NCBI RefSeq assembly: GCF_001579845.1
Contig: NZ_CP007440.1
Location: 1,240,001 to 1,304,000 of the forward strand
Direction of reading: 5' to 3'
From: Rhodoplanes sp. Z2-YC6860
GTDB lineage: Bacteria; Pseudomonadota; Alphaproteobacteria; Rhizobiales; Xanthobacteraceae
DNA length: 64,000 nucleotides
Shown in pieces: positions 25,601 to 33,676 of this stretch. A program made the translations under genes and the position numbers. Under the pieces are notes generated by a model. That model had not been told where the DNA came from, did no database searches, and saw only the letters and a program-made list of their open reading frames with translations. Each line of letters starts with the position of its first letter. Positions within the stretch are counted from its first letter, which is position 1.

Positions 25601-26127
25601 CACGCACCTCGCATGGCGGCCACCGCACTCTGCAGGGGCGCAGCGTGCCGCAGCAGCATATCGGCAATCGTCTCGATGTCGTCGAGATCGATCACCGGCA
25701 CATTGGCCTGCGGCAATGGCGTATCCGAGGCGATGGCGACGATATGCGGATCATCCGGATGGATGAGCGGCTTGCCGTTGGCCGCGCGGTGAATCTCAAG
25801 CTTGGGAAATGCGTCGCGTTTGAAGCCTTCGACCAGCACCAGATCGACCGATGCAAACTTGCCCAAAAGATCGGCGAGGTCCCATTCCGGTTCGTCACGC
25901 AACTCGTGCAGCACCGCAAAGCGCTTCGCCGAGCTGATCACAACTTCGGTTGCGCCCGCGCTGCGGTGCATGAACGAATCCTTGCCCGGCTGATCGAGGT
26001 CGAACCCGTGATGCGCGTGCTTCAGCGTCGACACGCGCTGACCGCGCGCGATCAGGCGCGGTAACACCTTGGTGATCAGCGTGGTCTTGCCCGAGCCGCT
26101 CCAGCCGGCGAGTCCGATGATGCGCAT
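25600..26127 (-). CDS. mobB: Molybdopterin-guanine dinucleotide biosynthesis adapter MobB
   Basis: 175 aa GTP-binding protein that assists MobA. It starts MRIIGLAGWSGSGKTTLITK with an intact P-loop and has STLKHAHHGFD and VLVEGFKRDAFPKLEI. I chose the ATG at 26127, preceded by AAAGGTCA; another ATG four codons upstream (26139) is possible. The much longer open frame to 26295 lacks coding character. It is transcribed together with moeA, divergent from the small gene at 26327. Confidence 0.94.
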   Translation of the reverse strand: MRIIGLAGWSGSGKTTLITKVLPRLIARGQRVSTLKHAHHGFDLDQPGKDSFMHRSAGATEVVISSAKRFAVLHELRDEPEWDLADLLGKFASVDLVLVEGFKRDAFPKLEIHRAANGKPLIHPDDPHIVAIASDTPLPQANVPVIDLDDIETIADMLLRHAAPLQSAVAAMRGA

Positions 26128-26326
26128 TGACCTTTGCATGCAGCCCTTATAGCAAAACGCCGATATTGGAGCGCCCTTGACGTGGCTGCCGGGCCGTTCG
26201 GGCGCTCCTTGCGGCATTCCAACCACGGGATGCTGTTTTCGTTCTTGCCGCTTTTGAATGCTGTGGCCGCTGGCCCGCAGTGTGACATTGCGCACTCACC
26301 GCTTCCTGGGTGGGTTTGCTATTGGA

Positions 26327-26542
26327 ATGCCCATGCTTCGTGAACTTGCGCATCTGCTTGAGATCCAGAAAGACATTCGGGCCAAAGCGAAGGTGCTGGC
26401 CACCGTGGCTGAAAAGCAGGCTGGCTCGGCCGTGGCCGACCGATGCGAAAGGCTGTCGCTGGAGTGCAAGCAACTCGACAGCGCCATCGAGGCGTTCGTC
26501 AGCAGCACGCTCGCCAGCCAGCCGTCGCAGGGCACCGCTTAA
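26327..26542 (+). CDS. Small hypothetical helical protein, about 71 aa
   Basis: Not recognised. From the ATG at 26327 (or the next one at 26333) it reads LRELAHLLEIQKDIRAKAKV and continues as an amphipathic, probably all-helical protein with two Cys residues (RCERLSLECKQL). The composition is plausible for a real small protein. The upstream ORF extension to 26258 is probably not translated. It is divergent from mobB. Evidence is only codon character and a weak TTGGA ribosome site. Confidence 0.45.
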   Translation: MPMLRELAHLLEIQKDIRAKAKVLATVAEKQAGSAVADRCERLSLECKQLDSAIEAFVSSTLASQPSQGTA

Positions 26543-26872
26543 CGCCGAGCGACTTAGCATCTGAATTGTTTTTGTGCGGGCCCGGCTGCGAAAGGCCGGT
26601 GCTCGCGTTATATCGCCGCATCGATCGCGCTGCCGCACGCGTTCATCGCGCCCGATGTCTGCACGGGAGAGCATTTTCATCCGCATTTTGAAAGCGCTAG
26701 GGCGCGCCGCACGATTGAGATGGCGCTGCGCAGTCTGGAATTATTCTACCTCTAAAATGTTGTTTTTGCTCGCCTTTTCATTGACGTGGAATTCGCCGTC
26801 CGGCTTGGTCGCGATACGACGCGCTGTCGATCGTGGCGGCGCGCGGGGCGCAATAATGACAAGGAGTGGATC
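26543..26872. other. Non-coding stretch of 330 bases
   Basis: No convincing gene on either strand. It holds a short AT-rich region around 26735-26790, unusual for this GC-rich window, which is a likely promoter for the PepSY/cytochrome b pair. The iron-control-like box at 26734-26750 lies in it. A single ModE-like half-site CGTTATAT lies at 26606-26613, without a good second arm. Confidence 0.6.
26734..26750. promoter_or_regulatory. Possible iron-control element (Irr-type box)
   Basis: TCTGGAATTATTCTACC contains the perfect core GAATTATTC and matches 10 of the 14 fixed bases of the rhizobial ICE consensus TTTAGAA-N3-TTCTAAA. It is followed by an AT-rich stretch and lies about 120 bases before the PepSY-like gene. 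Irr would link this pair to haem/iron status. Only one box is seen, so this is tentative. Confidence 0.35.
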
Positions 26873-27157
26873 ATGAAAACGCTGTTCGGTGCGTTGCTGG
26901 GCTTCGGCCTGTCGCTCGCGCTGATCGGGCCGTCGCCGGCATTGGCCGACGGCTTCACGAATTGCACGAAGGCCGCGAAGGCTTCCTGGAAGCCGGCCAG
27001 CGAAGCCGAGGCTGCGGCCAAGGCCGCGGGCTACGAGGTGCGTCGCTCGAAGATCGAAGGCTCCTGCTACGAAGTTTATGGCGTGAAAGACGGCAAGCTG
27101 TTCGAGCTGTTCTACAGCCCGGAGGATCTCACGCTGAAACACACCAAGGCCAAGTGA
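26873..27157 (+). CDS. Small secreted PepSY-like protein, partner of cytochrome b
   Basis: 94 aa. A Sec signal peptide (MKTLFGALLGFGLSLALIGP, cleaved near ALADG) precedes a mature domain with EAEAAAKAAGYEVRRSKIEG and SCYEVYGVKDGKLFELFYSP, which resembles a PepSY-type unit. Two Cys residues (NCTK and SCYE) could form a periplasmic disulfide. AAGGAG lies eight bases before the ATG. PepSY-domain proteins are often paired with a cytochrome b561-type gene, as here with a 39-base gap. A role in periplasmic electron transfer or haem handling is inference. Confidence 0.8.
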   Translation: MKTLFGALLGFGLSLALIGPSPALADGFTNCTKAAKASWKPASEAEAAAKAAGYEVRRSKIEGSCYEVYGVKDGKLFELFYSPEDLTLKHTKAK

Positions 27158-27196
27158 CCGTGTGGTTGACCCGCAGCAAGTGACGCGTCGTTCGCC

Positions 27197-27754
27197 TTGA
27201 ACAGCTTGGACAAAAACCCGCCGGCGCAAAGCTTCGCGCCGGCGGTCGTGGTTTGGGATTGGCCGTTGCGGCTGATCCATTGGACGCTCGCGGCGTCGAC
27301 GCTGATTGCCTGGTTCACCGCCAACATTTTCGACACGGTTCACGAGATCGCCGGCTACACGGTGATCGTTCTGCTCGTGCTTCGTATGGTCTGGGCTTTC
27401 GCGGGCAATCGTTACGCGCGGTTGCATGGTGCGATCCGGCCGCTGCGGATCACGTTGCAATATTTGCGGCAACTGACGCGTGGCGAGACCGGACGCTATC
27501 TCGGATTGAATCCGGCCGGCGCCGCCATGGCCGTTGTGCTCATCCTGTCGCTCGCCGTGTCGTCGATCAGCGGCTGGATGCAAATCACGGAACGGTATTT
27601 CGGAGACGAGTGGGTCGAGCGCGTGCACACCTGGTCGTCGAACCTGGTACTGGGCCTCGCGATCGTTCACGTGCTCGGCGTGCTGCTGGTGTGCGGGCTT
27701 CAGAAAGAGAATCTGGTGCGCGCGATGATCACCGGAAAAAAGCGGCCGCGTTAA
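27197..27754 (+). CDS. Cytochrome b561-type di-haem membrane protein
   Basis: 185 aa. About four to five membrane helices carry His residues placed for haem b: PLRLIHWTLAAST, FDTVHEIAGY, WVERVHTWSSN and LAIVHVLGV. This is the prokaryotic cytochrome b561/Ni-hydrogenase-type b fold that moves electrons between the quinone pool and a periplasmic partner. The start is TTG (27197). Its stop shares the bases TTAA with the stop of the convergent moeA-fusion gene. In this setting it may serve a molybdoenzyme or the PepSY partner; neither is proved. Confidence 0.88.
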   Translation: MNSLDKNPPAQSFAPAVVVWDWPLRLIHWTLAASTLIAWFTANIFDTVHEIAGYTVIVLLVLRMVWAFAGNRYARLHGAIRPLRITLQYLRQLTRGETGRYLGLNPAGAAMAVVLILSLAVSSISGWMQITERYFGDEWVERVHTWSSNLVLGLAIVHVLGVLLVCGLQKENLVRAMITGKKRPR

Positions 27755-29733
27755 AGCTCGGCCGGCTGCATGCCGAGAGCGGCGATGCGCTCGCGCGTTC
27801 GCGGGTCGCGCAAGGCCGCCAGGAATGCTCGCACGGCCGGCCGGTCGCGGCGGCTTTCGACCAGGAGGAAATCGTAGTGCTCCGGCGTGAGCGGCAGGAA
27901 TGCGAGCCCGTACATGCGCGCCACCGGGTCGATGGCCACGCCCCAGTCGGCGCGTCCCTGCGCCACCGCGGCGGCGACGGCGTTGTGCGAGCGCGGCTGA
28001 TTGGCGTAGCCCGGCGGTCTTGTGCCTCCCAGCAGTTTGTCGATCAGAATGCGGGTGCCCGCGCCGGCATTGCGGTTGACCATCAGGCAGTCGTGATCGT
28101 TGCGCACGGCATGCACTGCATCTTCGGCGTTCTTGCCTTCGAAGCGCGCATCACCGGGCCGGAACAGCACGCCTTGCATGCGCTGCCAGCCTTTGACGAG
28201 CGAAATCTCCGGCGCCAGGAGATGCTCGTTGTAGATGCCGGTCGTCGGATCGACGAGATGCACCGGCGCGAGGTCGCACTGGCCGCGCATCGCGGCCGAG
28301 ACACCGCCCTGGCTGCCGACCGCGATGGTGCGGGCGCTGAAGCCGCGCTCGGCGAGCGCGCCGACCACGACATCGAGGGCGACATCATGACTGCCCATGA
28401 TCACGACGTCGGGTGCGCGGGCGCTGTCGCCGATCAGCGTGACGTGGCTTTGCGTGTCGGCATCGAGGACTGCCGCCAATGCATCGACCTCGATGAAGCC
28501 GTCGGCCTGCGAGAAGCTCGTCACCGCGCCCGAGCCCTTGGCGGTCGGAAATGCCACGGCGCCGTGCTGATCGGCGACCAGTGACACCAGCACGAACTCC
28601 TTGCGGCCGAGCTCGGACGTGATGCGGAGCGGCACGCGCGCCTCCAGGATCTGCGCCGCTTCGGGTTTGAGGCCTGCGCGGGCGCGAATTACCGGCGCGA
28701 CGAAGGCGTGGAACGTGAAGATCGCCGATGTGGGAAAGCCCGGCAGCACGGCGATCGGCTTGCCGTCCGCGACCGCGAGACAGAGCGGCTTGCCGGGCTT
28801 GAGCGCCACGCCGTGCACCAGGATGCCGGGCTTGCCGAGCTGCGAGACGACGCGATGCGAGAGGTCACCCGCGCCCTTCGAGGTGCCGCCGGACAGCACC
28901 ACCATGTCGCATTCGGTAAGCGCGCGGCGCACCGCGTGTTCCAGCGCAGGCGGATCGTCAGGAAACGCACCGTAGGTCACCGGCTCGCCGCCGGCCTCGG
29001 CGACAGCCGCGGCGACAATCGCGCCGTTGGAATCGTAGACCCCGCCGGGCCGCAGCGTCTCGCCGGGCGGCACCAGCTCGTCGCCGGTCGAGAGCACCGC
29101 GACCTTCGGCTTCCGCACCACCTCGACGTCTGCCAACCCGCAAGCCGCCAGCACGCCGATCTCACGCGAGCCGATCAGCTGACCCTTGCGCATCAGGGTC
29201 TCGCCGCGCGCAATGTCGGAGCCAGCGTAGGAGATGAACTGTCCCGGCGTTACGGTGCGGCGCAGCTCGATGGCGGGCAACCGCTCGATCAGCTCGGTGT
29301 GCTCGATCATGATCACCGCGTCGGCGCCGCGCGGGATGACACCGCCGGTCGCGATCGTGGTCGCAGTGCTGGGCTGCACTTCGACCTGCGGCGCGTGTCC
29401 GCAGGCGATCACCTCGGCGTTGAGCGCGATCTGCTTCGGGGTTCGCTCGTTGGCGCCCGCGGTGTCGGCAGCGCGGAGCGCGAAGCCGTCGACATTGGCG
29501 CGGTCGAACGGCGGCACGTCGATCGGCGCCGTGAGATCATGGGCCAGCACGCGGCCAAGCGCGGCCGCAAGCGTCACGCGTTCGGCGGGGAGCGGCGAAA
29601 GATCGAGATGAGCTTCGAAGCGCTTCTTGGCCTCCTCGGCCGACACGACTTCGAGGAACTGTTCCTGGCGCGCCGCGGCGCGGACCTGAGCCAGCAGGTC
29701 GCTCTCGTCGCGCGATGTCGAAGCGCCCATCAT
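27751..29733 (-). CDS. MoeA fused to a periplasmic-binding-like domain
   Basis: About 660 aa. Residues about 20-420 are a full MoeA (PPFDRANVDGFALRA, ATGGVIPRGADAVIM, LSTGDELVPPGE, VLSGGTSKGAGDLSHR, VLPGFPTSAIFTFHAF). Residues about 430-655 are a ModA/LysR-effector-like PBP domain (VVIMGSHDVALDVVVGALAE, LAPVHLVDPTTGIYN, VNRNAGAGTRILIDKLLGG). This fusion is best known in archaea and some bacteria and might couple oxyanion capture to Mo insertion. The ATG at 29733 overlaps the upstream stop by four bases. No signal peptide, so it is cytoplasmic. Confidence 0.92.
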   Translation of the reverse strand: MMGASTSRDESDLLAQVRAAARQEQFLEVVSAEEAKKRFEAHLDLSPLPAERVTLAAALGRVLAHDLTAPIDVPPFDRANVDGFALRAADTAGANERTPKQIALNAEVIACGHAPQVEVQPSTATTIATGGVIPRGADAVIMIEHTELIERLPAIELRRTVTPGQFISYAGSDIARGETLMRKGQLIGSREIGVLAACGLADVEVVRKPKVAVLSTGDELVPPGETLRPGGVYDSNGAIVAAAVAEAGGEPVTYGAFPDDPPALEHAVRRALTECDMVVLSGGTSKGAGDLSHRVVSQLGKPGILVHGVALKPGKPLCLAVADGKPIAVLPGFPTSAIFTFHAFVAPVIRARAGLKPEAAQILEARVPLRITSELGRKEFVLVSLVADQHGAVAFPTAKGSGAVTSFSQADGFIEVDALAAVLDADTQSHVTLIGDSARAPDVVIMGSHDVALDVVVGALAERGFSARTIAVGSQGGVSAAMRGQCDLAPVHLVDPTTGIYNEHLLAPEISLVKGWQRMQGVLFRPGDARFEGKNAEDAVHAVRNDHDCLMVNRNAGAGTRILIDKLLGGTRPPGYANQPRSHNAVAAAVAQGRADWGVAIDPVARMYGLAFLPLTPEHYDFLLVESRRDRPAVRAFLAALRDPRTRERIAALGMQPAEL

Positions 29734-30842
29734 GGCCACGGCCGCACAATGACGCGTGCGCCTTGCTGATGGCCTTCGCTGTCGGCCGGTATCAGAATCC
29801 AGCCTTCCGCCTTGATCAACGATTGCAGTGACAGGTAGCCCGCTGCGACCGGCTCGACGCGGGCGAGCCGCCGCCGCACCGGCACGACTTCCGCCAGGCC
29901 CAGCGGCGAGGTGATCTTCCGGCCGAGTTCGGCCGCGAACGGCTGGTCCTCGATCAGCCGGAACGCGAGCCGCGCCAGCATGCGGCGGCCGATCGTCAGC
30001 CAGCCGGCGAGCGCCGCGTCGACGCGCCCGGGAAGCAGCAGCACCGGCCGCGATTTGACCGAGCCGATCGCCGTGGTCTCGCCGGGCGCGATGGCGACGC
30101 CGTGGAAGGCGACCTTGCCGAGACGCGCAAGCGTGCGGACGCTCTTGTCGTTGCGGCCGCTGCCGGTGCCTCCGATCGCGACCACTGCATCGGTGGTTTC
30201 GTCACCCAGCGCGGCTTCAAGCGTGGCCCCTTGCGTGATCGCCAGACCGCTTTCCGCGTTGATCGCACTCGCAATCAGCGCAGCCGCGCTTGCTGCAATC
30301 GCACCGTCATTCTCACAAACCACACGGACGCGCGGCTGACGCACCATGACGCGTTCAACGCCCAACGCCGCGAGCAGCGCCACGTCGATCCGCCGCAGCG
30401 CGGCGCCGCCGAGCCGGAGTTTCAGTCCTGCGGCGGCGTCGATGTCCGGCAGCAGCACGCCTTCGTCGGGCGCGACGGTCGACAGCGCTTCGGCTGTGGC
30501 GCCGCGCATCTGCACGGCATCGATCGGCGCCACCGCGTCGACGCCTTCAGGCAAGGACGCGCCGGCATCGACGCGGGCAGGCTTGGTTGCCAGCGCAGCC
30601 GGCGCATAGGAGCTCGCGTCGAGAGTCTCTTCCGAGCGCACCGCAAATCCGTCGCGCAACGCCAGCGCGGATCGCGGATGGCCCGTTTGGGCGATCACGT
30701 CCGCGGCAAGCGCGAGACCTGTCGCCCTGCTGAGCGCCTCCTCGCGCGGGACGACCGGCATGATCGCGAGATCGAAGCTTGCGAGCACGTCGGCAAGCGG
30801 GGTCAGCCGCGCGATCCGCTGGATGTCGGAATCCTCAAGCAT
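29730..30842 (-). CDS. Divergent MoeA-like protein
   Basis: 370 aa. The MoeA order of segments is kept but eroded. LALRDGFAVRSEET stands for the FDNSAVDGYA block, VCENDGAIAA replaces the STGDEL loop, AIGGTGSGRNDKSV replaces SGGVSxGxxD, and LLPGRVDAALAGWL replaces GLPGNPVS. Loss of several catalytic loop residues suggests an inactive or specialised partner of the fused MoeA downstream, with which it overlaps by four bases. It is the first gene of this two-gene minus-strand operon. It is divergent from the TusA-type gene, 68 bases away. Confidence 0.85.
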   Translation of the reverse strand: MLEDSDIQRIARLTPLADVLASFDLAIMPVVPREEALSRATGLALAADVIAQTGHPRSALALRDGFAVRSEETLDASSYAPAALATKPARVDAGASLPEGVDAVAPIDAVQMRGATAEALSTVAPDEGVLLPDIDAAAGLKLRLGGAALRRIDVALLAALGVERVMVRQPRVRVVCENDGAIAASAAALIASAINAESGLAITQGATLEAALGDETTDAVVAIGGTGSGRNDKSVRTLARLGKVAFHGVAIAPGETTAIGSVKSRPVLLLPGRVDAALAGWLTIGRRMLARLAFRLIEDQPFAAELGRKITSPLGLAEVVPVRRRLARVEPVAAGYLSLQSLIKAEGWILIPADSEGHQQGARVIVRPWP

Positions 30843-30910
30843 GAGGGGAACTTGACGCGATGCAGCCGAGGTGTCCAGTGTGGCACCAACGCACGCAAGA
30901 GATTGATCGG

Positions 30911-31165
30911 ATGGCGGAATCCAGGGCCAAGGAAGCCAAAACGGCGCCGGCTGCCGTCAACATGCGCGGGCTCAAGTGTCCGCTGCCGGTTCTCAAGACC
31001 CGCAAGCTTCTTTCAAAGATGACGCCGGGCGAGGTGCTGGTAATCGAATGCACCGATCCACTGACGACGCTCGACATTCCGAATCTGCTGCGCGAGACCG
31101 GCGACATGCTGGTGAGCGACAGCAAGAAGGGCCGCGTGCTGACTTTCCGGATCAGGAAGGCTTAG
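30911..31165 (+). CDS. tusA: TusA-family sulfur carrier protein
   Basis: 84 aa from the ATG at 30911; an upstream ATG at 30860 adds an unlikely extension. The diagnostic motif NMRGLKCPLPVLKTRKLL carries the sulfur-accepting Cys in a CPxP context, followed by GEVLVIECTDPLTTLDI. TusA passes sulfane sulfur to tRNA thiolation and, in E. coli, influences Moco biosynthesis and FdhD. Its position at the end of the molybdenum island suits sulfur delivery to the cofactor. A 12-base run upstream (AGAG) gives a modest ribosome site. Confidence 0.92.
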   Translation: MAESRAKEAKTAPAAVNMRGLKCPLPVLKTRKLLSKMTPGEVLVIECTDPLTTLDIPNLLRETGDMLVSDSKKGRVLTFRIRKA

Positions 31166-31177
31166 GTTTTTCTCCGA

Positions 31178-31300
31178 CCTCATCCTGAGGAGCATCGCGA
31201 AAGCGATGCGTCTCGAAGGATGGGCGGCCCGGTCGGTGGCGGCCCCATGGTTCGAGACGCTTGCCTACGCTTCACTTCGGCAAGCTCCTCACCATGAGGC
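31178..31300. repeat. Palindromic mosaic repeat, family A copy 1
   Basis: Outer arms CCTCATCCTGAGGAGC and GCTCCTCACCATGAGG, inner hairpin GCATCGC-GAAA-GCGATGC (31192-31209), and inner arms GCGTCTCGAA and TTCGAGACGC. It fills the gap between two convergent genes (tusA and a Bug receptor), so it may also act as a terminator or mRNA-end structure. Copy 2 is at 46780-46938. Confidence 0.85.
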
Positions 31301-31312
31301 CGATAGAGAGCT

Positions 31313-32281
31313 TCACTGTTTGCCAAGGAGGCCGGTGCGTTCCATCACCGGCTTCCAGGTCGCGACCTCGGCATCGATGTACCTGTTGAACTGCTCGAAG
31401 CTCATCGGATCGGCGATCAGACCATCCCGGCGCAACCGCGCCTCGGTCTCGGGCAGTTGCATGCCGCGGTTGATCTCGGCGTTCATCTTCTCGGTGATCG
31501 CTTTCGGCAGGTTCGCCGGCCCCGAAAGGGCGAACCATAGCGTGACCACCATGTCGTAGCCCTGCTCCTTGAAGGTCGGGATGTCCGGAAAATCCGGCAG
31601 CCGTGCCTTGCCGGTGTGCGCCAGCGCACGCAGCGTGCCGCTTCGCACCAGCGCCGCCGCCGATGACACGGTCTGTACCGAGAAGGCGATGTGGCCGCCG
31701 GCCAAATCCGTCAGGCCCTGGGCAGCGCCCTTGTAAGGGACATGTTCGAATTTCACCTTGGCGAGGTCCGCCAGATACTCGCCGAACAGATGGCCCGAGC
31801 TGCCGACGCCTGACGACGAATAAGTGAGCGGCTTGGCGCTGGTCCGCGCCTGCTCGATGAACTCCTTCAGGGTCTTCGCCGGATTGTTGGCGTTCACCAC
31901 AACGATCAGCGGCGAGCCCGCGATCATCGCGATGTTGGTCAGATCGCGCTTGGGATCGTAGGTGAGCTTGGGGTTGCCGAGCGGATGCAGCACCAGCAGC
32001 GATGCATTGGTGAGCACGAAGTTGTAGCCGTCTGGCGAGGAGTCGGCGACCGACTTCACACCGATTACGCCACCGGCGCCGGCCCGCGTTTCCACGTAGA
32101 ACTGTTGATTGAGCACCGACGACAGGTGATCGGCAACGAGCCTCGTCAGCACGTCGGCGGTGCCACCGGCCGCGAAGGTGTTGACCATCCGCACCGGCCG
32201 CGACGGCCAGTCATCGGCCAGAGCCGGCGTGGCGAGCATTGTGGCAACGGCCAAAGCCAGCGCTGCGCGAAGCGGCCTCAT
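31313..32281 (-). CDS. Bug/TctC-family solute-binding protein
   Basis: 322 aa. The ATG at 32281 has GGGAGG upstream and a Sec signal (MRPLRAALALAVATMLATPA, cleaved near ALADD). Family motifs are WPSRPVRMVNTFAAGGTADV, ETRAGAGGVIG, SSPDGYNFVL and VPYKGAAQGLTDL. No transporter membrane genes are adjacent. It is divergent from the CoA-transferase gene, 163 bases away, so it may be co-regulated with that catabolic set and capture the acid that is later activated to its CoA ester (inference). Confidence 0.93.
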   Translation of the reverse strand: MRPLRAALALAVATMLATPALADDWPSRPVRMVNTFAAGGTADVLTRLVADHLSSVLNQQFYVETRAGAGGVIGVKSVADSSPDGYNFVLTNASLLVLHPLGNPKLTYDPKRDLTNIAMIAGSPLIVVVNANNPAKTLKEFIEQARTSAKPLTYSSSGVGSSGHLFGEYLADLAKVKFEHVPYKGAAQGLTDLAGGHIAFSVQTVSSAAALVRSGTLRALAHTGKARLPDFPDIPTFKEQGYDMVVTLWFALSGPANLPKAITEKMNAEINRGMQLPETEARLRRDGLIADPMSFEQFNRYIDAEVATWKPVMERTGLLGKQ

Positions 32282-32444
32282 GGCACGGTCCTCCCGAAGT
32301 GTTCTCGTTTTTCGAAAGTGTAAGGGAACCGAAACTGCGTCAGCAACTGTGCCGAAGCCGCAGGGCGGGCAATGGGCCGTAGACAAGCTTCCGGATATCG
32401 GGGAATGTCGCGCCGGATCCATAACCTCGCCGGTGCTGCTAAAA

Positions 32445-33638
32445 ATGGCTATTCCGAAGGCATCTCAAGCCCTGTCGCGTTTTACCGTTCTTGATCTGAC
32501 CCGCGTGCGGTCCGGCCCGACCTGCGTGCGCCAGCTCGCCGACTGGGGGGCCAACGTCATCAAGATCGAGCAACCGCCGGACGAGAGCGGCGGCGAGTCC
32601 ATGGGCGGTCCGCGCGAGAATCCCGACTTCCAGAATTTGCACCGCAACAAGCGGAGTATGACCCTCAACCTGAAGTCCAAGGAAGGCCGCGCGGCGTTCC
32701 TGAAGATGGTCAAGAAGGCCGACGTTGTGGTCGAGAATTTCCGGCCTGACGTGAAGCGGCGGCTGAAGATCGACTACAAGGACCTCAAGAAGATCAATCC
32801 GCGGATCGTCTACGGCAGCATCTCCGGTTTCGGCCAGGATGGCCCCTACGAAAGCCGTCCCGGCTTCGACCAGATCGCTCAGGGCATGGGCGGACTGATG
32901 TCGATCACCGGACTGCCGGGTCAGGGGCCGGTGCGCGTCGGTATCCCGGTCGCCGACCTGACGGCCGGTTTGTTCTGCGCGATGGGCATCCTCACGGCAC
33001 TGCTCGAGCGCGAGAAGTCTAAGAAGGGCCAGCACATCTCAACCTCGCTGCTGCAGGCGCAGATTTTCATGCTCGACTTCCAGGCGGCGCGCTGGCTGAT
33101 CGGCAAGGACGTGCCCAAGCAGGCCGGCAACGACCACCCGACCTCGATCCCGACGGGCGTGTTCAAGACCACCGACGGCTACATCAACATCGCCACCACC
33201 GGCGGCGCGATCTGGGAGCGCTTTGCCAAGGCGCTCGGCGCGGAGGCGATGCTGAACAATCCGGACTATGCCACCGCCAAGTCGCGGTCGGCCAACCGCA
33301 AGGCGCTCAACGAGGAGATCGGCACCTACACGCCACACAAGTCGAGCGCCGAGTGGATCGAGATCATGAACAACGCCGGCGTGCCGTGCGGCCCGATCTA
33401 CAACATCGACCAGGTGTTCGCCGACCCGCAGGTCAAGCATCTCGGTATCGCCCAGAGCGTCAAGAAGCGCGACAAGTCGACCATGCAGGTCGTTGGCCAG
33501 CCGATCATCATGTCGAGGACCAAGAGCAAGATCGCTGCGCCGCCGCCGGAGATGGGGCAGCACACCAACGAAGTGCTCAAGGAGTTCGGATTCAGCGCCA
33601 AGGAAATCGCCGCGCTGCATAAAGCCAAGGCCGTCTGA
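32445..33638 (+). CDS. CaiB/BaiF-family CoA-transferase (class III)
   Basis: 397 aa. Moves CoA between acyl groups through an aspartyl-CoA intermediate. LDLTRVRSGPTCVRQLADWG, KIEQPPDESGGESMGG and LHRNKRSMTLNLKS are the classic N-terminus, and the catalytic Asp is in VENFRPDVKRRL. The ATG at 32445 fits; the longer open frame from 32160 crosses the divergent promoter region. Length matches formyl-CoA/carnitine CoA-transferases. It is followed 38 bases later by an enoyl-CoA hydratase-like gene, implying an acyl-CoA catabolic step. The substrate is unknown. Confidence 0.93.
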   Translation: MAIPKASQALSRFTVLDLTRVRSGPTCVRQLADWGANVIKIEQPPDESGGESMGGPRENPDFQNLHRNKRSMTLNLKSKEGRAAFLKMVKKADVVVENFRPDVKRRLKIDYKDLKKINPRIVYGSISGFGQDGPYESRPGFDQIAQGMGGLMSITGLPGQGPVRVGIPVADLTAGLFCAMGILTALLEREKSKKGQHISTSLLQAQIFMLDFQAARWLIGKDVPKQAGNDHPTSIPTGVFKTTDGYINIATTGGAIWERFAKALGAEAMLNNPDYATAKSRSANRKALNEEIGTYTPHKSSAEWIEIMNNAGVPCGPIYNIDQVFADPQVKHLGIAQSVKKRDKSTMQVVGQPIIMSRTKSKIAAPPPEMGQHTNEVLKEFGFSAKEIAALHKAKAV

Positions 33639-33676
33639 GGCCGGCGCGCGCAAGCGAAACATTCAGGAGAACAAGA

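Noticed and set aside
26134-26343. Small ORF divergent from mobB
   Set aside because: No ribosome site, overlaps the mobB start region and the ORF at 26327, with composition unlike a protein.
26606-26629. Possible third ModE box (CGTTATAT followed by an 8-base spacer)
   Set aside because: The left half is perfect but the right half (CGATCGCG) matches poorly; likely chance. A half-site GGTATAT near 18350 and CCCTATAT near 22803 were rejected for the same reason.
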